This document shows, one piece after another, positions 1 through 9,200 of a DNA stretch of 64,000 nt (position 1 is its first letter; each line of letters starts with the position of its first letter). The translations under genes and the position numbers were made by a program. The notes beneath the pieces were generated by a model. The model was not told where the DNA came from, did not search any database, and was given only the letters and a program-made list of their open reading frames with translations. Origin of the DNA: Callipepla californica brunnescens (Eukaryota > Chordata > Aves > Galliformes > Odontophoridae); the NCBI GenBank assembly GCA_023055505.1, contig JALIRH010000018.1, forward strand, positions 13,741,646 through 13,805,645. The letters are read 5' to 3'.

Positions 1-41
1 CTGCTGCCTCTGTCCGGCTCTCACCGCTGCCTTTGTTTCAG

Positions 42-2430
42 GTGATGCCCCCCACCGAGGGAACCCTCAAAGATTTATGTAAGCCTGCAGCCCTCCAGAA
101 TATTCTGAAGACGGAAAGCCTGCCAATACTCTGGCTGGGGCTCAGAGGCCTTCTCCTGCTGTCGGAGAGACGTGAGACGGTGAGCAGGACCTAGTCAAAT
201 GAAGCCCTGTTGGCAGCCTGGTGCTGGGGTGGTGGGCATCCTTGTGCCGTGGCCTTGCCTGAGACTCAGGAGTTGGGCTGAAGGATGGGGCCAGGGTGGG
301 CAGAGCCCTCTTGATGAAGAGAAAATTGCGTGTTTTGGACAGGCAAGAGAAATACGGGCCCTGCTGCCAACTATCATGGAGACCACGAGTACTGGCAACA
401 CAGACATCATTCTGGAGGCGCTGCGCATCTTCAAAAACGTGATGAGACACATGGGGATGAGAGAGGCCAGTTCCAGTGCTGTGACGGTGGCTGAGAAGAT
501 GCTGCCTCTTTTTAATCATGTAAGTCCGCTGTGGGAGGCCAAGCTCTGTGCACACTGCACAACGGGAGGGCCCTATCCTTTCTCTCTGGGCTCCTTTGGG
601 CTCTTGTGGGATGTCTTCAGAGCCACGCAGCCCAGCCGGCCTCGTCCCTGGCAGCTTTGTCGCTGTCAGTGACGTGAGGCCCCTGTGTGGTGGCCCAGAC
701 TGAGGCCTGCGCAGAGCATCTTCTGCCAAGGCTTGCTCTCAAACCCACGAGCACTCCCTTTACTTCCAGCACCAGGCGCTGTCTCCGGCTGTTGTAGCAG
801 GGAGCTGGAGGCTGAGCGGGCAGCTTGTGCCCCAGAGGCACTGCTGAGGGCCAGGCCTGTCTCCTCCTTGGCCTGGAGCCTGGGGAGCTCTGCTTGGCCG
901 TGGTGGGGCGGCTGCGGGAGCACTGGGAGGCACAGGCACCCCGTGCTGGAAACCTGTTGCACTGCTTTGCACCACCGCACAGTGTCCTTGTGCAGAATGG
1001 GACCGATGCATCTCCCTCCACATCAGCCATGCCTTTGCTCATGCTCACCATGGGCAGCGAGAGTGCGGCGCTGAGGTCCTCCCATCCTTCTCCCTCAGGT
1101 GTCAAGTGAAGTGCGAGAGAGTTCCATCCGCCTCTTCCGAGATCTGATGGAGGCTGTGGTGTGGTGGCAGAAGGGAAGCATGAAGAAGAACGTGCGTGGG
1201 GGCCTGCTTCCTCTGCTGCTTCGGATGAGTGACGAGATCCCGAGTGTTGCACAGGTATGCATTTCAGACCTGATCAGGATGCAGGCAAGCGTGTGCCGAG
1301 CTCAGGGGTGGACTGGGAATGGAGGGCAAGGTCGGCAAGCATTCAGACTCTTGGGATGCGTGCCTGTGGTGCCAACTCCCAGCGTCTGTTCTCTGTAGGC
1401 CGCTGGGGAAACCCTAGTCACTTGTGGAAAGTTCCTGAGGTGGAAGAGGCTGAAGCGCGCGGCCCAGGAACAGAACACACTGAGTATCAGGGATTGCTTG
1501 GTAAGGACAACCCCAGAGCCACAGCCCCCCTGCTTGTGGGAAGGGGATGCTGGCAGGAGGGGTGGGTGACCCCAGCAGCTGAGGAGGGTCTGCAAGCCCC
1601 ATGCCTTTGTGCTCTTCTCCAGCTGTGCGAAAACCAGAAGAGAGCGGTAGGATACCTGCGGCAGAGCCTGCCTCACCTGAAGGATCCTCAGGCCTCTGTG
1701 CGATTTCAGGCTGTCAGATTCATCTGTGAGTGCAGCCCCTGAGTCCCCTCTTCGGGCCCTGCCCTGGCAGCAAGGTGCAGCCCTGCACCCCCCAGGCACA
1801 CCCTGCCCGTGCTGGTAGCCCCGATGGGCGCCTTGATCAGGTCCCCCCTCAGGCATCGTACCTGCCTGGGGCACAGCAGGGGAAGCAGCTGGGCTGGCCG
1901 GGCTGCAGCCTGTGCTGCTGGGAGCGTGCTGGGGAATGGGGGTCTGACGGGAGCTCTCTACCTAGGGCTTGCTGTGCGCCGCTCCAGAGTTGATAGTGAG
2001 GAACTGTGCGATGAATTCCAAAGTGGTGAGTGATGGCGTGCTGGGACCGGGGGCAGGGGGCAGAGCCTGGGCAGTGTGCAGCCAGGCCTTGTCAGGCTGC
2101 AAGGAAATGATACACGGGCAGGAGGACATTCCTGGGGCAGCTGGGGCGACCTTGAGCAACGGCTTCAGCTGATCCCTCGGTCACTCTCAATCCGCCTGTC
2201 CAGGAAAAGCAGTGTGGGGCTGGCATAGCCCGGAGGGGATGGTGGCAGGTCTCTGCAGGTCAGTGGGTTTCACCTCTGCTCTGCTTCCCTCTGTTGCAGC
2301 CCTTCAGCCTTCGGAAGGTGATGACCATCTGGGAGTTCGCTCTCTGGCAACCGCGACAATCCTGATGATGAAACCTAAAAAGCCTCCAGCGATAAAAAAG
2401 GAATGGAGCCTGGAGGAAATTATCATCTAG
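42..2430 (+). CDS. MROH-family HEAT-repeat protein, copy 0 (3' part, exons 11-17)
   Basis: This is the C-terminal part of a gene that starts left of the window. Exons are 42-179, 343-519, 1099-1254, 1399-1500, 1623-1725, 1966-2025 and 2300-2430, all GT-AG and in phase, ending at TAG 2428-2430. They encode about residues 390-677 of the full protein. HEAT-like helical repeats are visible, including one with the typical Pro...Val-Arg pattern (LKDPQASVRFQAVRF), followed by ALQPSEGDDHLGVRSLA, which I recognise as the usual ending of MROH C-terminal domains. No frameshift or stop was seen. The molecular function of avian MROH expansions is not known to me. Confidence 0.85.
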
Positions 2431-2563
2431 AACCGTGAAACCACGTGCACTGGAAGCGGGGGTTGGGGGAGCGTGTGTGGGGGAAGGGTACGGAGACAAT
2501 GGATGTTAAAAAAAAAAGAAAGAAATAATAATTAAAAAAAATTATAAAAAAAAAAGAAAAGAA
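2431..2563 (+). promoter_or_regulatory. MROH 3' flank: G-rich run, A-rich tract and poly(A) signal (copy 0)
   Basis: Just after the stop codon lie four G runs (5, 5, 5 and 3 Gs; 2458-2488) with loops of 2, 9 and 2 bases, which could form a G-quadruplex in the transcript. An A-rich tract follows (about 2509-2562) with ATTAAA at 2531-2536, the commonest variant poly(A) signal. No AATAAA is present in this copy. The A-rich tract abuts the ERV remnant, so it could partly derive from an insertion. Confidence 0.5.
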
Positions 2564-3210
2564 TTTGTGGAGGAACCGTAACTTCTTTACTAAATCTAAC
2601 AAAACTGAGGAATCGAGGGAAACAAATGTTTCCAAATCAAATCTTAGATCTTACCTTAGAAAAACTGCAGGAGAAGCACACATACTGTCACTCTGCGGCA
2701 GCCCAGAGAGCGCACCGAGAGAGAGAGGCTGGAGTCCGGTCCTGAGCTCCACCCCTCTTCCACTCCCCGCCACAGCATTGACTCTTGAACTCCCAGCTCG
2801 ACGTTCTGAAGTGCCATACCGGCATCAAAGCACAACAACCTTGGATCGAAGGGCAAAGTTTGATCATCACCAGACCTAAATAGCATGACCAGGTTGCTAG
2901 CAAGAACTTCGAGAACAAGAGAATTCCCAAGAGCAGACTTTGAAAACAACGTCTTCCTAAAGCATGGTGATCTGTCATCAGAACCACTACTTTCCTCTCC
3001 CCTTTGTGCTGCCATGAAGGGACGGGAACCCAGCTTGATGCAAGCTAATGTTCGTTTTTTGAGCAACAACTTCAATCTTTTATACACAGAAAGGCAACGC
3101 GTGTTCAGATCTGATTGGGCGAAGGTTGCATTCCTTAAGGTTAAACATCATCACAATACAAGGCACTCCTGGTCCTCTAAATGAGCAGTTCCCTATCACC
3201 TTCTGTTACA
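2564..3210 (-). repeat. LTR-like block of the ERV remnant (unit 1)
   Basis: On the minus strand it begins at a TGTAACAG at 3210, preceded by a purine-rich run (3213-3233). It contains a CCAAT box (CCAATCAG, 3118-3111) and, 26 bp further on, a TATAAAAG (3084-3077). This is standard LTR promoter layout. No AATAAA was found on the minus strand in the block, and the 3' boundary is uncertain. Confidence 0.5.
3077..3118 (-). promoter_or_regulatory. LTR CCAAT/TATA promoter, antisense to the MROH genes
   Basis: Minus-strand CCAATCAG (3118-3111) and TATAAAAG (3084-3077) would direct initiation near 3050, running toward the 3' end of the upstream MROH copy. The same pair is intact in all seven units, at 12986-13027, 22896-22937, 32806-32847, 42715-42756, 52624-52665 and 62533-62574. 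Activity is unknown. Confidence 0.5.
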
Positions 3211-3267
3211 GTGTCCTGTTTCTTTTCACTCCTCAAACACGGTTATCTTGACCTTGTCAGCTTACCT

Positions 3268-3564
3268 TTACACAGCCTCCATCCAAGGCTTGTGGTCAAA
3301 TTCCTGCTTAGCTAGCAGTTCTGTCCGGCTCGCACTCTTGCCATTGCCCACATCTCCCCCTTTCTGTTGCGCTATGAATATTTTCTTTGTAGCGCTGTCA
3401 ATCATGTTTTGCACACATTGGAAAATACAAGGAAGTAACAGCAAAAGCGTTACAATGGTCATCACAATATAGCACATCATTTTTGAGGTGCTGCGAAGCC
3501 ATCCGTTGAGACCCCATCCCAAGAACAAGTTGTCCAACCAGTGCCAATCCCTTTGTTCCTGCAA
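3268..3564 (-). pseudogene. Retroviral envelope transmembrane-subunit tail fragment
   Basis: An open stretch of about 98 codons on the minus strand has a Trp-rich juxtamembrane part (WHWLDN; GWGLNGWLRSTSK), a hydrophobic membrane span of about 20 residues (near residues 31-50, ending LLLLLPCIFQC) and a polar cytoplasmic tail. This is the usual C-terminal layout of a retroviral TM subunit. The frame is closed upstream by a stop near 3619-3621. The surface subunit, fusion peptide and the ectodomain Cys motif are absent. It has no proper ATG start, so it is a dead fragment rather than a gene. All seven units carry it at the equivalent place. Confidence 0.6.
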
Positions 3565-3739
3565 CCTGGATGAGCGGTGCTGTTGAGGGGGATGTTTGGA
3601 TCTGGAAGACAGGATGTCTCAGGAGCAAAGGCAAGCAAACTATGCATTCAGTGCAACACAGAGGATTAGAGTTTTAGTCAGCATACACTCACACACACAG
3701 ACATCTATTTTAGCTAAGTGTAAGCCATACGTCGAGCCG

Positions 3740-5752
3740 TAAGTCGAGCTGGAGGGGAAGAAGGCCAGTGTGGATGAACTGGGAACTTCTGTTGAGACTC
3801 TGGGAGAAAAAGAGAGTCTATGTCCTCTGGAAGACGGGACAGGCTACTTGGGGAGACTACAGAGAACTTGCCAAGATTTGCAGGCAGGAAGTTAGAATTG
3901 CAAGAGCCCAGCTTGAACTTAGACTGGGTACTGCAGTAAAGGAGAGCAAAAAATCCTCGTACAGATATACTAAGAGTAAAAGAAGAACTAAGGAGAATTT
4001 CCTTACTTTACTTGATGCAGCCGGGAATGTAACCACGGAGGATAAGGAAAAGGCTGCGGTTCTCAATGCCTTCTTCACATCTGTCTTTAACAGATCAGTT
4101 ATCAACTGGGAACTTTTTGCCCTGACCTGAAAGTTTGGGACAAAGGGCATCATACACCCCCTGTGATCCCAGCAGAGACAGTCAGAGACCTGCTCCTCCA
4201 TCTCAACTGCCACAAGTCCATGGGACCAGATGGGATCCACCCAAGGGTGCTGAGGGAGCTGGCAGAGGTGATTGCCAAGCCGCTTTCTGCCCTCTATCAG
4301 CATTCCTGGTCATCTGGAGAGGTCCCACAAGATTGGAAGCTTGCCGACGTGACTCCCATCTACAAGAAAGGCCGTAAGGAAGATCCGGGGAACTACAGGC
4401 CTGTCAGCCTGACCTCGGTATCAGGGAAAGTTATGGAGCGGTTGATCTTGAGGGAGATCACACGGCACATGCATGGCAACCAGGGGATCAGACCTAGCCA
4501 GCACGGGTTCACAAAGAGCAGGTCGTGCTTGTCCAACCTCATCTCCTTCTACGACTGGTTGACCAGGCTGGTAGATGAGGGAAAGGCTGTTGATGCAGTC
4601 TACCTGGACTTCAGCAAAGCCTTTGGCATGGTCTCCCACAGTATTCTCCTGGGGAAACTGGCAGCCCGTGGTGTGGACAGGCTCACTCTTCTTTGGGTTG
4701 AGAATTGGCTCGATGGCCGTGCCCAGCGGGTAGTGGTTAATGGAGTTAAGTCCAGCTGGCGTCCCATTTTACGAGTAGTGTCCCCCAAGGGTCGGTATTG
4801 GGGCTCATCTTGTTTAATATCTTTATTGATGACCTAGACGAGGGGATTGAGTGTACCCTCAGTAAGTTTGCGGATGACACCAAGTTGGGAGGATGTGTCG
4901 ATCTGCCTGAGGGCAGGGAGGCCCTTCAGCGGGATCTGGATAGGCTCAACAGCTGGGCTGAGGTCAATGGGATGAGGTTTAATAAGGCCGAGTGCCGGGT
5001 CCTGCACTTTGGCCACGGTAACCCCATGCAATGCTATAGGCTTGGGGCAGAATGGCTTGAAGACTGTATGGAGGAAAAGGACCTGTGGGGTGCTGGTTGA
5101 TGCTCGGCTCAACATGAGCCGGCAGTGTGCCCAGGTGGCCAAGAAGGCCAATGGCATCCTGGCCTGTATTAGGAATAGTGTGGCCAGCAGGAGCAGGGAG
5201 GTGATCATCCCCCTGTACTCAGCTCTGGTGCGGCCGCACCTCGAGTACTGTGTTCAGTTTTGGGCCCCTTACTACAAGAAAGACATCGAGGCCCTGGAGC
5301 GTGTTCAGAGAAGGGTAACAAAACTGGTGAGGGGTCTGGAGCACAAGTCTTACGAGGAGCAGCTGAGGGAGCTGGGATTGTTTAGTCTGGAGAAAAGGAG
5401 GCTCAGAGAAGACCTCATAGCACTCTACCACTTCCTGAAGGGGAAGCTATGGTGAGGAGGGTGTCGGCCTCTTCTCCCAGAAAACTAAAGACAGGACAAG
5501 AGGGAATGGCCACAAGTTGAGCCGGGGAAGATTTAGATTAGATTTGAGGAAAAATTTTTTCTCTGAGAGAGTGGTCAGGCACTGGAATGGCCTGCCTAGG
5601 GAGGTGGTTGAGGCACCGTCCCTAGCGCTGTTCAAGAAGCGTTTAGATGAGGTGCTAAGGGATTTGATTTAGTAGCTTGGTGGGTAGGGATGGTGGTGGG
5701 TGGATGGTTGGACTAGATGACCTTGTAGGTCCTTTCTAATGTATCTAATGTT
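3740..5752 (+). mobile_element. CR1 LINE, 5'-truncated and frameshifted (unit 1)
   Basis: This plus-strand fragment of CR1 ORF2 begins in the linker upstream of the reverse transcriptase, so ORF1 and the endonuclease are missing; 5' truncation is usual for CR1. Reading blocks are 3768-4130 (linker), 4163-4837 (RT with KSMGPDGIHPRVL, YRPVSLTS and the motif A stretch YLDFSKAF), 4798-5100 (FADDTKLGG, the catalytic motif C) and about 5095-5455 (thumb and C-terminus, [12 protein letters not shown]). A stop near 4130 and frameshifts near 4780-4800 and 5090 break the frame. The usual Asp after SKAF is Gly (FGMVS). The 3' end keeps the CR1 signature (ggttggactagatgacctt), then two degenerate 9-bp repeats (5735-5743, 5744-5752) where the usual 8-bp tail repeats would be. 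It cannot encode an active enzyme. Confidence 0.88.
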
Positions 5753-6210
5753 TATTTTCTAACAGATGACCCTTTGGCTGAAGTGGCATAAAAGGACAAA
5801 TGTGCACTTGACTGTGTGGTAGCAGTCCAAGGAAATCATCTGTACAAGCCTTGTTGAATCAGCTTATGTTTCTAAACAGGCCACGTGTCCCTTCCACTGA
5901 CAGGATTTATCTCAAGCAAACTGAGGGCAGTACTCCGCTGGAGGAGTTTCTCCTGAGCCATTTGAAGATGGAACCCAGAACCAACCCCGCCCGGGCCGGG
6001 CAGCGTGTCATAGCGGGGCCCACTGTCACTCATCCCAAGACACCCATTGATAGCTGGTGCCGACACGGAGACCACTCAGTGTCCGGCAGGACAGCGAAGG
6101 GACAGGGCAGGAGTGTGCGGGTCTGGCGACGAGCCCCCGAGCGCAGCCCACCCACGTCATTTATGTCTAGCCCCGGCAGCTCAGCGGCTGCCCCCTCCTC
6201 ATCCTGCAGG
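5753..6210 (+). promoter_or_regulatory. MROH 5' flank and putative promoter (copy 1)
   Basis: This short stretch between the CR1 tail and the chosen start must hold any proximal promoter. It has a TATA-like CATAAAAGG at 5787-5795 and a CpG-rich, GC-box-like region about 5985-6035 (ccccgcccgggccgggc). Several acceptor-like sites (ttttctaacag at 5755-5765, and ctcatcctgcag ending at 6209) allow an untranslated first exon further upstream, perhaps even inside the CR1. In-frame ATGs at 5866, 5968 and 6163 lie here, and the frame is open from 5812. Which promoter and start are used cannot be settled from sequence. Confidence 0.4.
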
Positions 6211-9200
6211 ATGGAGGAGGAAGCCTCAAGCCGCCCCAGTGTGGCCTGGGAGGAGAGTGGGTCTTCCCGGAGCAGAACGCCTCCACCGGAGCCCAGTGAG
6301 GAGACCAAGGTGCAGGTGCTGAGTGACGGTGAGTCAGGGTCCCCAGCATGGCGGGCAGGGCTGGGGCAGCCAGTGCCCCCTGCTCGACACCAGGGCCCCT
6401 TGTCCTCACAGCCACGGGCACACTGTGCCAGGGCACACGGCTGGACAGGGCAGAGCTCCTTCCTCTGCTCGCGCCTGCCTTCGGCCCCTCTACAGCGCTG
6501 CTCACTCTCCTCCCTGCTTAGATGCTGACTGGCTGCCCGTGTACAAAGAGGAAAAGGAGGCTGTCGATTGCATCAAGGCCTACACTTCTCACGTACACAG
6601 GAAAAAGGTAACTGCACGAGTCTCCAGCTCCACTGTGCCGGCATCTCCGGATTGTCCCTCCGGCTCTGCCGTCAGGCTGCAGGAGGGCTGCTGGCTGTGC
6701 AGAGCTGCTGCCCTCCAGGCATCCCGCACTGCTTCGCACCCCAGAACGCTTGGTCTCCCTGGCCGTGGCTTTCCCCACTCACACTCCTTCGTATCTCTGC
6801 GTGCCCGCCAGGATCTGGCTCAGAAGATTCAGTTCCTGAACAGCATCCTCACACTCTGCTACACTGCTGCCATTATGAGCTTGATGAAGGGCCTGGATGT
6901 CTTCTGCTCCACACACAGTCTGGCAGAGCATATCGAGGTGAGGGGACGTGGCCCCTGTGTTGTGTATCTCTACCCTGGGAGGACAGGGCTGGGGCAGGGG
7001 GAGGCAGGGAAATCATGCACAGGCACCGAGGTTCCCCAGGCGGGACTCCCAGGTGTTGCTGAGTGCTCAGCAGTGGGGGTGTACGACAGCATCTGTGTGC
7101 CAGTGCTGGTTAAGGGGCACTGGAGCTTCTCAGGCCCTGCCAGCCAGTGCTAGGCGCGCTGGTGCTGGGCGCTGGTGGCTGCCAGGTGCCATCCCAGTTG
7201 TGCTTTGCAGGTTATACTGCTCGAGGAGCCCACAGAGCGGCTGAGCACGTATCTGAGATTCCTGAGCATGAATGCCATTGCTGCCTTGAGGTAAGCTGCC
7301 CAGCCCCCGGTTTGGCCAGCATATCCCCAGGCCGTGATCCCGGTGGCCCTGACCCTAGCAGGGAGGCATCCCACATTTCAGATCCGATGGCCTCAGCTCT
7401 CCCCTACTCCAGCCCCGTGGAGGAGAAGGCACCTCCTGGCAGGGCTACCCACCTCTCCCAGGGAGTCCTGCCCAGGGGAGGACTTCTTCTACCCCAGCCT
7501 CAGCATCGAGGCACCGCTCCTAGCATCGAGGTCTCTCTATTTGCAGCAAAATGAAGGCCATTACCAAGGATGAAATATCACGTCTCCTACGCACGTGCTT
7601 TGAAGTCGTCTTCTACCTTCCTCCGGAAGAGGAATTGAGCGTTTTCCTCTACGACCATGTACGTAGTGGGTGAACTACTGCAGACCTTAGGTCTCCGGGC
7701 TGCCCCCTTGGATTACTTGTGTCCAGAGATTAACAAGGATCCTAGTGGGGCAGGATTCGCTTCCCTTCACCCCTACTCTTGCCGTGGGCCAGGCAACCCC
7801 CCGTGCTTGCAGCCTGCTCTGCACACTGCAGCTCTGCAGCCCTGGGCCCTCCCCCAGACTGTGCATAGATCTGCAGGTGTTTTTCCTCTACACTGAGAGC
7901 GGTTCGCGGCGGCCCCGTGGGGGTGAGAGGGACCTCTGAGAGACCTCCATTTACTACTGTCTTCCTTGCAGACCCTGCATGCTATGGACGAGATGCTGCA
8001 GATAGTGGTGGACAACTATCCCACCCCCAGCGTCACTGAGGAGCTGCACGGCATCTTGGAGGTCTGTCTGTTGCAGAGCTCTGTTCCCAGAGGTCTCTCT
8101 GATAGAATTTGTTGTGCCCTCTTCACGGGAACGGCACTGGGAGCAGCTGGAGTGGCCATCAGCAGCTCCCAGGCAAACCAGAAGCTCTTCTCCTCACAGG
8201 TGCTGCTGCCTTTCACCAGCTCCGTGACCAAAGTTGTGCATGACAGGGCAATGGTACGGATGTGGAGGCTGTGTGGTTTCCTGGACAGCAGTCACTGGGG
8301 GAAGGTAAGGAGCCAGGACCTTTCCAGCCAGCCTATCTCCCCCTCCCTGCGTCCCAGAGCAGCCTACAGCTCAGGGGTACCTGAGAGATGAGCTTGGCTA
8401 CAGCTGGGAGCCCAAAAGGAGGGTCTTCACCTTTCCTTTTCCTCCAGTCTTGCACCCTAGGCCATGTTGTCTCTCTCAGTTTGACATGTTTTCACTCCCT
8501 TCCTTCTTTTCTTCCTACACAGTCACTTGCAGAAAGACTTCTCCCTTCTCGGAGGACAGATTTCGTCCTTCGGACTCTTGAGACGACCATTCAAGACAGC
8601 AGCACTGAGGACAAGGAGAGATCCAAGATTATACTGGATGCAGTTCTGACAGAGCCTGGCATCTGGCTGATGGATGTAAGCACTATGAGGCTGTATCAGC
8701 GTGCCTTTCCCTGCCCTGCCCTGCCCTGCCCTGCCCTCCACAGCTCGTGGGCGTCCAAAGCCATTTTAAGCCAGGAAAGAGCAGTGGGAAGGACAGCAGT
8801 ATCAGTGGCAGCAGGGCAAATGTCTGCAGTACAGCAACAGCAGCAATCTCCCTGTCTCTTCCAACCAGGTTCCACAGATTCTGGGGTTCGTCCACAGAAA
8901 CCTGGGAAGCATCAGCACATCGCACCAGCACATCCTCTTCTCGGTGGTTGATGTGCTCATCAACGAGTTTCGCGGGGATGCGCTGATGAGCGTGTTGACT
9001 CAACTTCCACAGAGTGACAGGTACCAGCCCCGACAGCCCCACACATTGATTCCAAGGGAAGAGTAGGGCCTGGGAGATGCTCTGGCTGCCAGAGCCAAGG
9101 AAAGCTGCAGCACATCATCGAGGAGCAGGCCTTCCTTCCCACCGTGCCTTTCAGTGCCGGTGTGCCGCTCAGGGCTGCAGCAGCCAACGCCGACCGGGGC

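Larger units (their letters stand above)
2564..3735 (-). mobile_element. Endogenous retrovirus remnant, env tail plus LTR-like block (unit 1)
   Basis: Read on the minus strand, a short envelope tail (3564-3268) is followed by a purine-rich stretch and then an LTR-like block from about 3210 down to about 2564. This env-then-LTR order is that of the 3' end of a provirus. No gag or pol, primer-binding site or second LTR was found within the unit. The left boundary lies near the A-rich tract and the right boundary near the CR1 start; both are approximate and I could not define target-site duplications. The block most resembles avian alpharetrovirus-like ERVs, which is a family-level guess. Confidence 0.6.

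Noticed and set aside
617..1252. A 211-codon minus-strand open frame, repeated in every unit
   Set aside because: It lies antisense to intron 12 and exon 13, has low-complexity GC-driven composition and no recognisable domain; it is a shadow frame.
2656..3087. A 143-codon minus-strand open frame in the LTR-like block
   Set aside because: It overlaps LTR promoter sequence and begins right at the TATA box, with no protein resemblance; most likely non-coding LTR DNA.
3268..3564. A captured, functional envelope gene
   Set aside because: Only the membrane-anchoring tail is open, with no surface subunit, no fusion peptide and no ATG start; it is a remnant.
4163..5455. A working CR1 reverse transcriptase
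   Set aside because: Although YRPVSLTS and FADDT motifs are present, the frame is broken by a stop and at least two frameshifts, and the endonuclease is missing.
6323..7153. A 276-codon plus-strand open frame
   Set aside because: It starts at the end of exon 1 and reads through introns 1-3 together with exons 2 and 3; the parts outside the exons have no family resemblance.
7659..7971. An extra exon in intron 5 (open frame 7657-7896)
   Set aside because: Exons 5 and 6 join in phase without it, and I saw no flanking splice pair that would keep frame with HEAT-like content.
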